Shown one piece after another: positions 25,443 to 32,229 of a DNA stretch of 64,000 nucleotides; within the stretch, counting starts at the first letter, position 1, and each line of letters starts with the position of its first letter. This stretch comes from a virus. The position numbers and the translations under genes are program-made. Location of the stretch: positions 62,001 to 126,000 of IMG/VR virus record IMGVR_UViG_3300036859_000816; one strand, 5' to 3'. The notes beneath the pieces were generated by a model. It was given only the letters and a program-made list of their open reading frames with translations, did no database searches and had not been told where the DNA came from.

Positions 25443-25610
25443 GTGGCGAAATCTAAATGCGACCAATGCGGAGAAATCGTTGACGATATCGATGCGGGCT
25501 TTTCTCCCGGACTCCACGAGATGGCTCACGACTGTGGCGGTACGTGGCAGGTAGAAGAATCAGGCCAAGACGAACTGGTGCGCGCTGAAGAAAATGTCCG
25601 CGCATGCTGA
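25443..25610 (+). CDS. 55-residue zinc-binding protein, GTG start
   Basis: The frame starts at a GTG preceded by GAGAGGAA and reads VAKSKCDQCGEIVDDIDAGF, with a later His-x3-His and Cys that can complete a zinc site (HEMAHDCGG). Its stop overlaps the next ATG by seven bases. Confidence 0.55.
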   Translation: MAKSKCDQCGEIVDDIDAGFSPGLHEMAHDCGGTWQVEESGQDELVRAEENVRAC

Positions 25611-25807
25611 CCAAAGAAGATCAGGAACTGTTGCACAAGGGGGCCAACGATCTGATCGCGCTCGTCAATGAGTTGCGTGACATGAACCCGCGGCTGCCGG
25701 AACGAACGCAGGAGCTCATCGAAAGCGTGCTCTTGAGCAGCGGCTTCGCGCATGGTCTGGTGTATCGTTTGGACCGACAACTTCGCGAGCAGCAAGGAGA
25801 GAGTTAG
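25604..25807 (+). CDS. Small helical protein
   Basis: A 67-residue, fully helical, charged protein (MLTKEDQELLHKGANDLIAL). It is coupled to the preceding gene, and its stop forms part of the outer stem of the structured RNA downstream. No motif. Confidence 0.5.
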   Translation: MLTKEDQELLHKGANDLIALVNELRDMNPRLPERTQELIESVLLSSGFAHGLVYRLDRQLREQQGES

Positions 25808-25945
25808 CTCGACATGATCCAAGTGGTGTCGAAACGGGCACGGGATGTACAAGGCGAGATGTAGGCTCCGTGTACGTTGGTAAATAAGACGGCGATGCCG
25901 CAAGTCCAACGGTCGGCCTACGCGACACTCGAGCTAACTTTTTCC
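25803..25945 (+). ncRNA. Candidate structured RNA closed by a 10-bp stem and followed by a U-run
   Basis: GTTAGCTCGA (25803-25812) pairs perfectly with TCGAGCTAAC (25929-25938), which is followed by TTTTT. Directly stacked inside is GTGTCG (25826-25831) with CGACAC (25923-25928). Further local stems are GTACA/TGTAC (25847-25851/25871-25875), GTTGG/CCAAC (25876-25880/25906-25910) and CGGC/GCCG (25890-25893/25897-25900). The nested, mutually compatible helices fit a folded RNA of about 136 nt ending in an intrinsic terminator. No known class was recognised. It could be a small RNA or a leader element of the SLOG-like gene that follows. Confidence 0.5.
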
Positions 25946-25968
25946 TTCCTGCTGACGAGACGTGCGTA

Positions 25969-26466
25969 ATGATCTCAGTTGTCTCTGGAATCCGCGAACT
26001 GCACCAGAGCAGCTATGCCGACGTCGAGCGTGCGATGGCCGTTGAAATGGAGCGTGCTAGCGACGCTGCCAGAAATAATTCACCCAGCACGCTCCGCTTC
26101 GGAGGCGCCATCGGCGTCGATTCGGTTGCACTGCAAGCTGCACGTCAGCTACGTCGACCGCGTCATCGGGTCATCTTCGTTGTCATCGTACCCGGCAAAC
26201 TGACCGAACAACCGAAGTTCGCTTATCAGGTCGCGTTGCGCTGTGCCGATAACATCATCGAGCTCGAGTTTCCCCGCGGCGCCAAGTGGGCATATCTTCG
26301 GCGCAATGACCGACTGCTCGATGGCGCACAACGCCTCGTCGCTTTCACTGATGGACGCGCAACGGGCGGTACCGCGTACACGATCAAGCGCGCTCAGAAA
26401 TCAGGTATTGACGTAGAGCTTGTAACGGTGCGTTCATTCTTGCACCGAGTAGACCTGACAAAATGA
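25969..26466 (+). CDS. SLOG/DprA-like Rossmann-fold protein
   Basis: The 165-residue protein has LRFGGAIGVDSVALQAA (residues 43-59), the GGxxGxD-x3-A pattern of SLOG, DprA and DUF2493 proteins, then RRNDRLLDGAQRLVAFTDGR and ATGGTAYTIKRAQKSGIDVE, which match the second conserved block (TGGT followed by a helix). Such domains bind nucleotides, nucleotide-derived signals or DNA ends. In a phage it may process or sense a nucleotide ligand. It lies directly downstream of the structured RNA. Confidence 0.7.
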   Translation: MISVVSGIRELHQSSYADVERAMAVEMERASDAARNNSPSTLRFGGAIGVDSVALQAARQLRRPRHRVIFVVIVPGKLTEQPKFAYQVALRCADNIIELEFPRGAKWAYLRRNDRLLDGAQRLVAFTDGRATGGTAYTIKRAQKSGIDVELVTVRSFLHRVDLTK

Positions 26467-26525
26467 CCATGGCTGGTCACGTCGATCTCGGATACTCCAA
26501 GGGCATCACGAAACGGAGTCGGTCC

Positions 26526-27017
26526 ATGAGGCAATCGCTGGTTGCGTTTATTGCTTCCACACTTTTCGCGCTCGTCGCGTGCAGTGCTGAAGGTGGCGTC
26601 GAATCCGAAACAATCCAATCTCAGGGTGAAACGATGCTCACAAAAGGTCAGATGATCGTCTACGTTCCCGGAATTCTCGTTCCGCAAGAGGAGCTCATTA
26701 GCCTCGGTCCGCCCGAGGGACTGGGCGGCGTCATTTTGGAAGGCTCCGCAGAGCTGTCCGGACGGATCGACTATCAGGCGGGCGCGCTGACAGCGGGAAT
26801 CTTTCAGGCCAAGTCGGACAAGTTGAAGGTCAAAATTACGATGCCGTTCACCGAGCACGGCACCATCATCAATGGCGTATTCCGAATGACCGACGAAACT
26901 GGTCAAACGCACGTTTTCAAGCCGGGCGACAGCTACCTGCTCAAGCAGGGCACAGTCGTGGTTTGGGACCAATTCAGTCCGATCCTGCAGAAGTCGTTTT
27001 TCAACGTCGTCGAGTAG
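26526..27017 (+). CDS. Lipoprotein with cupin domain
   Basis: From MRQSLVAFIASTLFALVACS the protein has a lipoprotein signal with lipobox LVAC. After a short linker it has one cupin domain like the EutQ/DUF861 group, with ITMPFTEHGTIINGVFRMTD and FKPGDSYLLKQGTVVVW as the two barrel motifs. An outer-membrane or periplasmic role is likely. The in-frame ATG at 26463 would hide the signal peptide, so 26526 is chosen. Confidence 0.7.
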   Translation: MRQSLVAFIASTLFALVACSAEGGVESETIQSQGETMLTKGQMIVYVPGILVPQEELISLGPPEGLGGVILEGSAELSGRIDYQAGALTAGIFQAKSDKLKVKITMPFTEHGTIINGVFRMTDETGQTHVFKPGDSYLLKQGTVVVWDQFSPILQKSFFNVVE

Positions 27018-27038
27018 TTCTGGTATGCTTCGCGGGCA

Positions 27039-27332
27039 ATGCCCCAGCCCGCAAGCGTTCCGATTGATCTGCAAGCTTCGGTGATCGAGCTCGGATCAGG
27101 CTCGTACATTCTGCTGAGTTTCTTTCGCGACGCCTCAGCAGAGTCGGCGGTGCTGACGGATGCGGAGCGCCAGGTGGCGCTTGCGATATTGGCGGGACGC
27201 TCGAATGCCGAGATTGCCCGCATCCGTGGCACGTCGCCGCGCACGATAGCCAATCAAGTAGCGCACATTTTTCGCAAGCTCGGCGTGAAGTCGCGCTCCG
27301 AGTTTGTTGCGCTGAGGCAGTGTCCTCTCTAG
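27039..27332 (+). CDS. LuxR-type HTH regulator, short
   Basis: The 97-residue protein ends in a LuxR-type HTH: LTDAERQVALAILAGRSNAE then IARIRGTSPRTIANQVAHIF. The N terminus is too short for a sensor domain. Its stop overlaps the start of a second LuxR-family gene, so the two form an operon and might interact. Confidence 0.8.
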   Translation: MPQPASVPIDLQASVIELGSGSYILLSFFRDASAESAVLTDAERQVALAILAGRSNAEIARIRGTSPRTIANQVAHIFRKLGVKSRSEFVALRQCPL

Positions 27333-28228
27333 ATCGCCTTCTGCACGCGCTACGGGCGGCGCGCACGATCAACGAAGCGAGCCTTCGGGTCATGGATCTC
27401 GCGTTAGCGCCTCTGCGCGCTGACTCAATCGGGATCTACATCTACGAACCGAAGCTCCAAAGGCCCGCGGAGATTTACTTTCGCGGTGTGCCCGAACGCT
27501 TCATCTTTGAGTACGAACAGCTGGCAAGGGATCACGATCCATTGCTGGAGCGTGTGTTGCAGACACGCGCGGCCGTGCGTGATGAAGACGTGTATCCCGG
27601 TGAAGCCTGGAATCGATCGTTCTTGTACCGCGAATTTGTCCCGCGTTATCGCACGAAACATGTGGTTGCGGCTCCAATCGTTGTCGGCAACGAAGTAGTT
27701 GGTACGCTACACATCGGTCGATTCTTCGATGAAGGTCGCTTTACGACGCGGGACAAAGAGACAGCCACCGAAATATGCCGCGCTCTAGCGAAGCAATGCG
27801 GCACGGAAAGTTCTGCATACGAGTCGGATCCCGCTCCGCGTTTACATGCCGACCGAGCTCGACTGCGGACGCAGTTGGAAGCCATTGAACGAACTGGTAA
27901 GGCGTTGCCCGAAGACCAAACTGCAATGATTTTTGACATGCTTAAGCACAATCAGATCGCACCGATTGATTGCCTGGACAACGGTGAGCGGCGCTACGTT
28001 CTCTTGCCGCGTTTTACAAACAAGAATCAGTTGCCCGTTTCGCTGACTGCGCGCGAACGCGCGGTTCTTCGATATGTTGTCCGAGGTGAAAGCAACAAAG
28101 CGATTGCGTCGGAGCTACACTGCTCCGTGAGCGCCGTGGGCAACAAAGTCAGTTCTATGATGCACAAGTTCGGCGTTTCTTCGCGCATCCAATTGATTGT
28201 GCTCGCAGCTGCCCACGCTAGCGATTGA
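27320..28228 (+). CDS. LuxR-type regulator with GAF-like sensor domain
   Basis: Residues about 20-160 resemble a GAF domain (VVAAPIVVGNEVVGTLHIGR is the typical core). The C terminus is a LuxR HTH: LTARERAVLRYVVRGESNKA then IASELHCSVSAVGNKVSSMM. It would bind DNA when a small ligand or signal is sensed. The pair of LuxR genes has bacterial rather than phage style and is probably cargo. The 3' end overlaps the convergent gene by 11 bases. Confidence 0.8.
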   Translation: MSSLDRLLHALRAARTINEASLRVMDLALAPLRADSIGIYIYEPKLQRPAEIYFRGVPERFIFEYEQLARDHDPLLERVLQTRAAVRDEDVYPGEAWNRSFLYREFVPRYRTKHVVAAPIVVGNEVVGTLHIGRFFDEGRFTTRDKETATEICRALAKQCGTESSAYESDPAPRLHADRARLRTQLEAIERTGKALPEDQTAMIFDMLKHNQIAPIDCLDNGERRYVLLPRFTNKNQLPVSLTARERAVLRYVVRGESNKAIASELHCSVSAVGNKVSSMMHKFGVSSRIQLIVLAAAHASD

Positions 28229-29996
28229 CGCGACCATTGGGCATGATGGGCCAGTGTCGTTGCGACGCCATGCGCAGGACGCTGCATTGCAGATCATTCA
28301 CTTCACGATCGATCGTGAGATCGATGCAGCGCCAGTCGCCGTCCCACGCCTGAGATATCAGAGAGCGGTTGCCCGCCAACATGCCCCATGTGTTGAGCGG
28401 ACAGGGAAACAGTTCGGTGCAGTTCGTCAGCGGAATGGGCTCGGATAGCACGTTGAAAGGCTGAAGCAAACTGCGACCGACGAACCGGGTCATACCGAAC
28501 GCATCGAGCATGCCGTAAGCGTCCAACAGTGTCGGCAGTACATCGAGATGCGTCACATCATCGTTCGCGTGGGCTCGTAATGCTGCCGCTTGCTGCGCGC
28601 TCAGTGCACCGTTGCCGAAGGCAATCCAGCCGGGTACATGGATCTGTTCGTCGTAGAGGTTCTGCCCATGGTGAATCGCCTTGCGCTCACCGAAGGCTTC
28701 GCCGTGGTCGCTCGTGAACACGACGAGATACGGCTCGGACGCAACCTTCGCCATGAAGGCTCGGACAATTCGTGCAACAGAGCGGTCCTGCTCGACGATG
28801 GCATTCAGGTAAGCATTGTGCAGCTCGTTGAGCCTGGTCCACCGGGCCACATGAGTATACGGACGATAGGGTGCGTGCGCGTCATCGACGAAGTACGGAG
28901 CGTGCGTGCCGCTCAAATGAGCGACGAGAAGCACCGGGAGCTCGATGGCTGGCAGCTCACGCTCGATCTTCGCCGCCAGCATGCGGTCCATGCCGAGCTC
29001 GATCGTCTCGCCCATGTTCGCAATCGGTCGGCCGGCTACGTCGCTGTCGATCTCGAACGAATCGACGACATTCCGCAGGTTCGTCCGAGCAAAAAATGAT
29101 GGACTCTGCGTCGACCAGTACAGCACGCGCGGGCGATGCGGACCCAGAGCGTGCAAGTAATCGAAGACAAGCGGCGTAGACGCGATGTGCTGCACAGAAC
29201 CGACCGGTACGTGACCGCTCAGTAAAGCATTGACGGAGATAGCCGTGTAGCTGCTCACGCTGCGCAGTTGACGCAGTTCGACGCGATCGGGAATCGCTTG
29301 TGCCGTTTCCGACGCCGTCGCACGCGCGCCGCGCATCACGTAGTCGCTCGCACGCACACTTTCGTCCACGATGAGCAGTACGTTCGGAAACTGCGTGATC
29401 CGACTTTGCAACGGCGGTATCGACGCAGAAATGTGCGAGTGGACGTCGTGGGTGCGAAGCAGCACTCGAAGCGACCATAGAGCACGCACATCCGGCGGCG
29501 CCAAGGTAACCGACGGCAGAAGCACGAGAGAGCCGACCAGCGTACCTGCAACCGTCAGCACTATCGCCGTAGATGACCTGGGCACACTGCGCAGTAGCCA
29601 GTATTCGCTCACTGCGCCGAAGATGGCTGCGAGTACAACCCAAGGCAGGAGCGCGATCACGATCGGCTCAATGTCCGACCACATCAATCGTGCGCACACG
29701 GCCGCCTGATCGTCCACGAACGTCCGGTAAAACCGAAAGTATTCAAGCTGAACTACCGCAAGCGAGCTCGCGGTCAACGCCAATGCGCCGCGCGCTACTG
29801 GTCGCCGCACAAGCAGTGCGAGCAACATCCAGAGTGTAACGCTCGCGCAGGCTCCGACCGTCGTTCCGAGTCGATCTGGGTGGCAACCGCGCAATACCAG
29901 CTGCATTGCAGCGAACTGTGTGACGAAGAGAATCCAGCGAAACTTAGACGGAGTGCAGTTTTGAACCCTCTTCGTTGCCGTAGAGATCCATTGCAT
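28218..29996 (-). CDS. Membrane-bound AlkP-superfamily enzyme (sulfatase / phosphoethanolamine transferase-like)
   Basis: About four N-terminal hydrophobic helices precede a periplasmic catalytic domain, as in EptA-type enzymes. LLIVDESVRASDY is the first metal-ligand motif, SSYTAISVNALLSG supplies the likely nucleophile Thr, and VVFTSDHGEAFGE then HHGQNLYDEQIHVPGW give the late metal ligands. It may modify host lipid A or another glycan, changing surface receptors or blocking superinfection. The start is uncertain; ATG 29996 keeps the first helix intact but overlaps the neighbouring gene by 53 bases. Confidence 0.75.
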   Translation of the reverse strand: MQWISTATKRVQNCTPSKFRWILFVTQFAAMQLVLRGCHPDRLGTTVGACASVTLWMLLALLVRRPVARGALALTASSLAVVQLEYFRFYRTFVDDQAAVCARLMWSDIEPIVIALLPWVVLAAIFGAVSEYWLLRSVPRSSTAIVLTVAGTLVGSLVLLPSVTLAPPDVRALWSLRVLLRTHDVHSHISASIPPLQSRITQFPNVLLIVDESVRASDYVMRGARATASETAQAIPDRVELRQLRSVSSYTAISVNALLSGHVPVGSVQHIASTPLVFDYLHALGPHRPRVLYWSTQSPSFFARTNLRNVVDSFEIDSDVAGRPIANMGETIELGMDRMLAAKIERELPAIELPVLLVAHLSGTHAPYFVDDAHAPYRPYTHVARWTRLNELHNAYLNAIVEQDRSVARIVRAFMAKVASEPYLVVFTSDHGEAFGERKAIHHGQNLYDEQIHVPGWIAFGNGALSAQQAAALRAHANDDVTHLDVLPTLLDAYGMLDAFGMTRFVGRSLLQPFNVLSEPIPLTNCTELFPCPLNTWGMLAGNRSLISQAWDGDWRCIDLTIDREVNDLQCSVLRMASQRHWPIMPNGRVNR

Positions 29997-30168
29997 ACAC
30001 CGCTGCCGTCTCAAGAAACTTCGACAGCTTGACCATCTGTTCGCGCAGCGCGTCTCCGTCCTTGTGTTCATGAGACCATCGCGCCTTATCGATGAGCTGC
30101 TGCGCGGAGCGTAGCACGTCGGTCAGCGCGTGGTCCGTTTTAGCTTCAAACGTTTGGTTGTTTTTCAT
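29944..30168 (-). CDS. Hypothetical helical protein
   Basis: A 74-residue helical protein starting MKNNQTFEAKTDHALTDVLR. It follows the zinc-finger gene on the same strand. No motif. Confidence 0.5.
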   Translation of the reverse strand: MKNNQTFEAKTDHALTDVLRSAQQLIDKARWSHEHKDGDALREQMVKLSKFLETAAVYAMDLYGNEEGSKLHSV

Positions 30169-30379
30169 GTGTGGTGTTCCCTCTGCGTTGTCCGCATTTC
30201 TTGCAGCGGTATCGGTTAGGTGGATTGACTCGTTCCGGGCACGCGCATCGCCAGAAACCCACCGCCTTGAGCTGTTTTGGCTCCGCAGTCTTCACGGTTG
30301 CGTCCACCTGTTCATCTGCCCAATTCAGAATTGCAGAACGTCGCGCGCGCTTGTGCTGTTGTCGTCGGTGTCGGGACAT
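30146..30379 (-). CDS. Small basic zinc-finger protein
   Basis: The start MSRHRRQQHKRARRSAIL overlaps the preceding stop. The 77-residue protein ends in FWRCACPERVNPPNRYRCKK followed by CGQRR, a CxC-x12-CxxC arrangement like a RanBP2-type zinc finger. Probably binds nucleic acid or protein. Confidence 0.55.
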   Translation of the reverse strand: MSRHRRQQHKRARRSAILNWADEQVDATVKTAEPKQLKAVGFWRCACPERVNPPNRYRCKKCGQRRGNTTHEKQPNV

Positions 30380-30597
30380 CAGGTCACCGCCGCGGATATC
30401 ATCGTTTGCATCTCCGCTTCGCTGACTTCGCGCCCGTACGCGCCGCGACGATCCTTCTCGACTCGGTAACGATCGTCGCCAATGTGCCTGAAGATCAGGT
30501 CCGCTTCGTGCCACAGAAACGACCGCGCACGCGATTGCGTTTGCCGATCATCGTATTCTTCCACTTGTCCTCGGCGCACTATCTTAATGAGAGCCAT
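30379..30597 (-). CDS. Hypothetical protein
   Basis: A 72-residue charged protein; its stop overlaps the next start. No motif. Confidence 0.5.
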   Translation of the reverse strand: MALIKIVRRGQVEEYDDRQTQSRARSFLWHEADLIFRHIGDDRYRVEKDRRGAYGREVSEAEMQTMISAAVT

Positions 30598-30623
30598 GAT
30601 TTACCTTTACTTATCGCGTGGGC

Positions 30624-31215
30624 TCATGGTGGAATTCCCTCGTCCCATCCGTACGTGTTGGGCCCATCGTCACCAGATTTTTGCGCCACGACCCATGAAG
30701 GCATAGTTCGTGCCGAGCAATGCTTTTGCGACTTGATCGATTACCCAGGTCTTGTGATGGTCGCCGTCGATGCCGCCATACCGGCTAATAATGTCTAAAG
30801 CTTCGGTCTGCCGCACGCTTGTGACCGTATCGAAGTCTTCACGCAACACCGACGGGATCGGCGCTTCCGGAAGTATGCCGACCGATCGCAGAAAGACGCT
30901 ACCTATGGCGGGTTCGACGAGCGCGGAGCCGAAGATGCAGCCGAGCTTTTCTCCGATGTAGTCCGCGTGGTGCGGTTTCATCGGCAGCGGCCGACCACTG
31001 TGCACGTTGAGCAGCGTGAAATCGATGCCCTGTTCGTGTGCTTCGTGGCAGAGCTTGATGTACTCGTTCATCAACCCGCAGAATTCGATAAACGCATGGT
31101 TACCGATGCGCACCGCCGCATAGTAGAACGCATCGGAAGCCTGCTGCATTTTCTCGAGCATGGCTTGGCGCTGTTCCGCGGTGTGCGTGTATGGCTCGTC
31201 AAGTTGTTCATTCAT
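30624..31215 (-). pseudogene. Phage-type hypothetical protein with a 1-base frameshift near the C terminus
   Basis: The main frame encodes 181 residues and stops at 30670 just after GRGAKIW. In the +1 frame the next bases read SGDDGPNTYGWDEGIPP and then stop at 30624, exactly the sort of C-terminal tail (DGPxTYxWDxGIxP) I associate with this phage family. The shift falls in a run of five A. A single extra A, real or from sequencing, explains it. The body has ALDIISRYGGIDGDHHKTWV as another family block. Function unknown. Confidence 0.6.
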
Positions 31216-31433
31216 CGGCGCAGTTCCTCGGTCGCAAACCGTTCGAGCTCTGCAACGACTTCACGCAACCGCTGAGCCGTCTCGGAAACATTCTTCTCAT
31301 TTACCTTGAGAGTCCATGTTTCTTCGCTGCGCTGTTGGAGCTGTGATTCGTTGGCGTATTTGTTTACTGACTGTGCGTTCACTCCAGGCAGAGAGAAGGT
31401 CAGGATGACCTGTTTTTCAATAGTCGCTTTCAT
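31212..31433 (-). CDS. Hypothetical protein
   Basis: About 73 residues with a beta start (IEKQVILTFSLPGVNAQSVN) and a helical end. ATG at 31439 is an alternative start. No motif. Confidence 0.5.
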   Translation of the reverse strand: MKATIEKQVILTFSLPGVNAQSVNKYANESQLQQRSEETWTLKVNEKNVSETAQRLREVVAELERFATEELRR

Positions 31434-31638
31434 TTTCATGCTCCTGGTCGGCGTAGCGCGTTTCGAATTCGATGTGGTCCGCCGGCTCTGGAAGAATCGG
31501 CGGCTCGGGATCGCAAACGTGTTCGACGCGCCGCGGTCGCGGTCCGACGTCGACGTGAGCTTCGCAGCCGCACGCGAGCAGGCAGAGCCAACCGCCGCGT
31601 GCGTGAGGTCGACAGGTTTTAACCGGTTGAATCGTCAT
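31417..31638 (-). CDS. Cys-rich hypothetical protein
   Basis: From MTIQPVKTCRPHARGGWLCL the protein has five Cys/His positions in its first 45 residues and an acidic C terminus. It could bind a metal. Confidence 0.45.
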   Translation of the reverse strand: MTIQPVKTCRPHARGGWLCLLACGCEAHVDVGPRPRRVEHVCDPEPPILPEPADHIEFETRYADQEHENESDY

Positions 31639-31879
31639 GGACTTCTCCGGGCTCACACGAGATTTCGGTTTCAATTACGTGGGGATAGAGTGTGAGAGCT
31701 TGCACAGCAATCGCATCGGCCTTGGCAACATCATGGCCGGCGCTAATCGCGGCAGCGAACACGCGCTCGTAAAATCCGAGCATTCTTGAGTGAACCGCGA
31801 GCTGAAGTTGATGGCGCAGGTTGCTGTTCTCGGTTTGCGCAGCCGCAAGTTGCTTGGCCAGATCGTCGGATTGACTCAT
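31619..31879 (-). CDS. Hypothetical helical protein
   Basis: An 86-residue protein with an N-terminal coiled coil (LAKQLAAAQTENSNLRHQLQ). Overlaps its downstream neighbour by 20 bases. No motif. Confidence 0.5.
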   Translation of the reverse strand: MSQSDDLAKQLAAAQTENSNLRHQLQLAVHSRMLGFYERVFAAAISAGHDVAKADAIAVQALTLYPHVIETEISCEPGEVHDDSTG

Positions 31880-31886
31880 GGTTTCC

Positions 31887-32225
31887 TTACTGATTTAAGT
31901 AGCAGAAGCGCCAATTGTGAGTGAACCCGTCGCGGCCAACGTACAGCTTTTTCGCGCGCTGCGCTTCGGTTTCGATGTGTTCCTTCCACAAGCTCAGCGC
32001 GAAGTCTTCGAAGTTCTCTGGCGCCACCACGATGCTAGGCCAAAACTTTGTGCCATTCGGCGCGTCCAAGCGCGGCGAGCGCCAACCGCAGTCGCATCCT
32101 ACTTGAACGACCTTCACCGCTTGCTCCGGGTCATTCGTACCAAGCTCGATGTAGCGCCAGTCGTCTTTGCGCAGACCGACCAAGTAGCCCTCGTGGTGCG
32201 GCGCATCGTCATTTATCCAACCCAT
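31887..32225 (-). CDS. Hypothetical protein with CDCGW motif
   Basis: A 112-residue protein with VGCDCGWRSPRLDAPNGTKF and several Trp. It lies directly downstream of the helicase gene, with a 4-base gap. Function unknown. Confidence 0.5.
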   Translation of the reverse strand: MGWINDDAPHHEGYLVGLRKDDWRYIELGTNDPEQAVKVVQVGCDCGWRSPRLDAPNGTKFWPSIVVAPENFEDFALSLWKEHIETEAQRAKKLYVGRDGFTHNWRFCYLNQ

Positions 32226-32229
32226 GGTT

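Noticed and set aside
25831-25958. Hammerhead-ribozyme-like elements (CGAAA at 25830-25834 and CTGACGA at 25952-25958)
   Set aside because: The order would need a type II layout with stem II closing between them, but only three Watson-Crick pairs form there, and the strong 10-bp and 6-bp stems of the region conflict with it.
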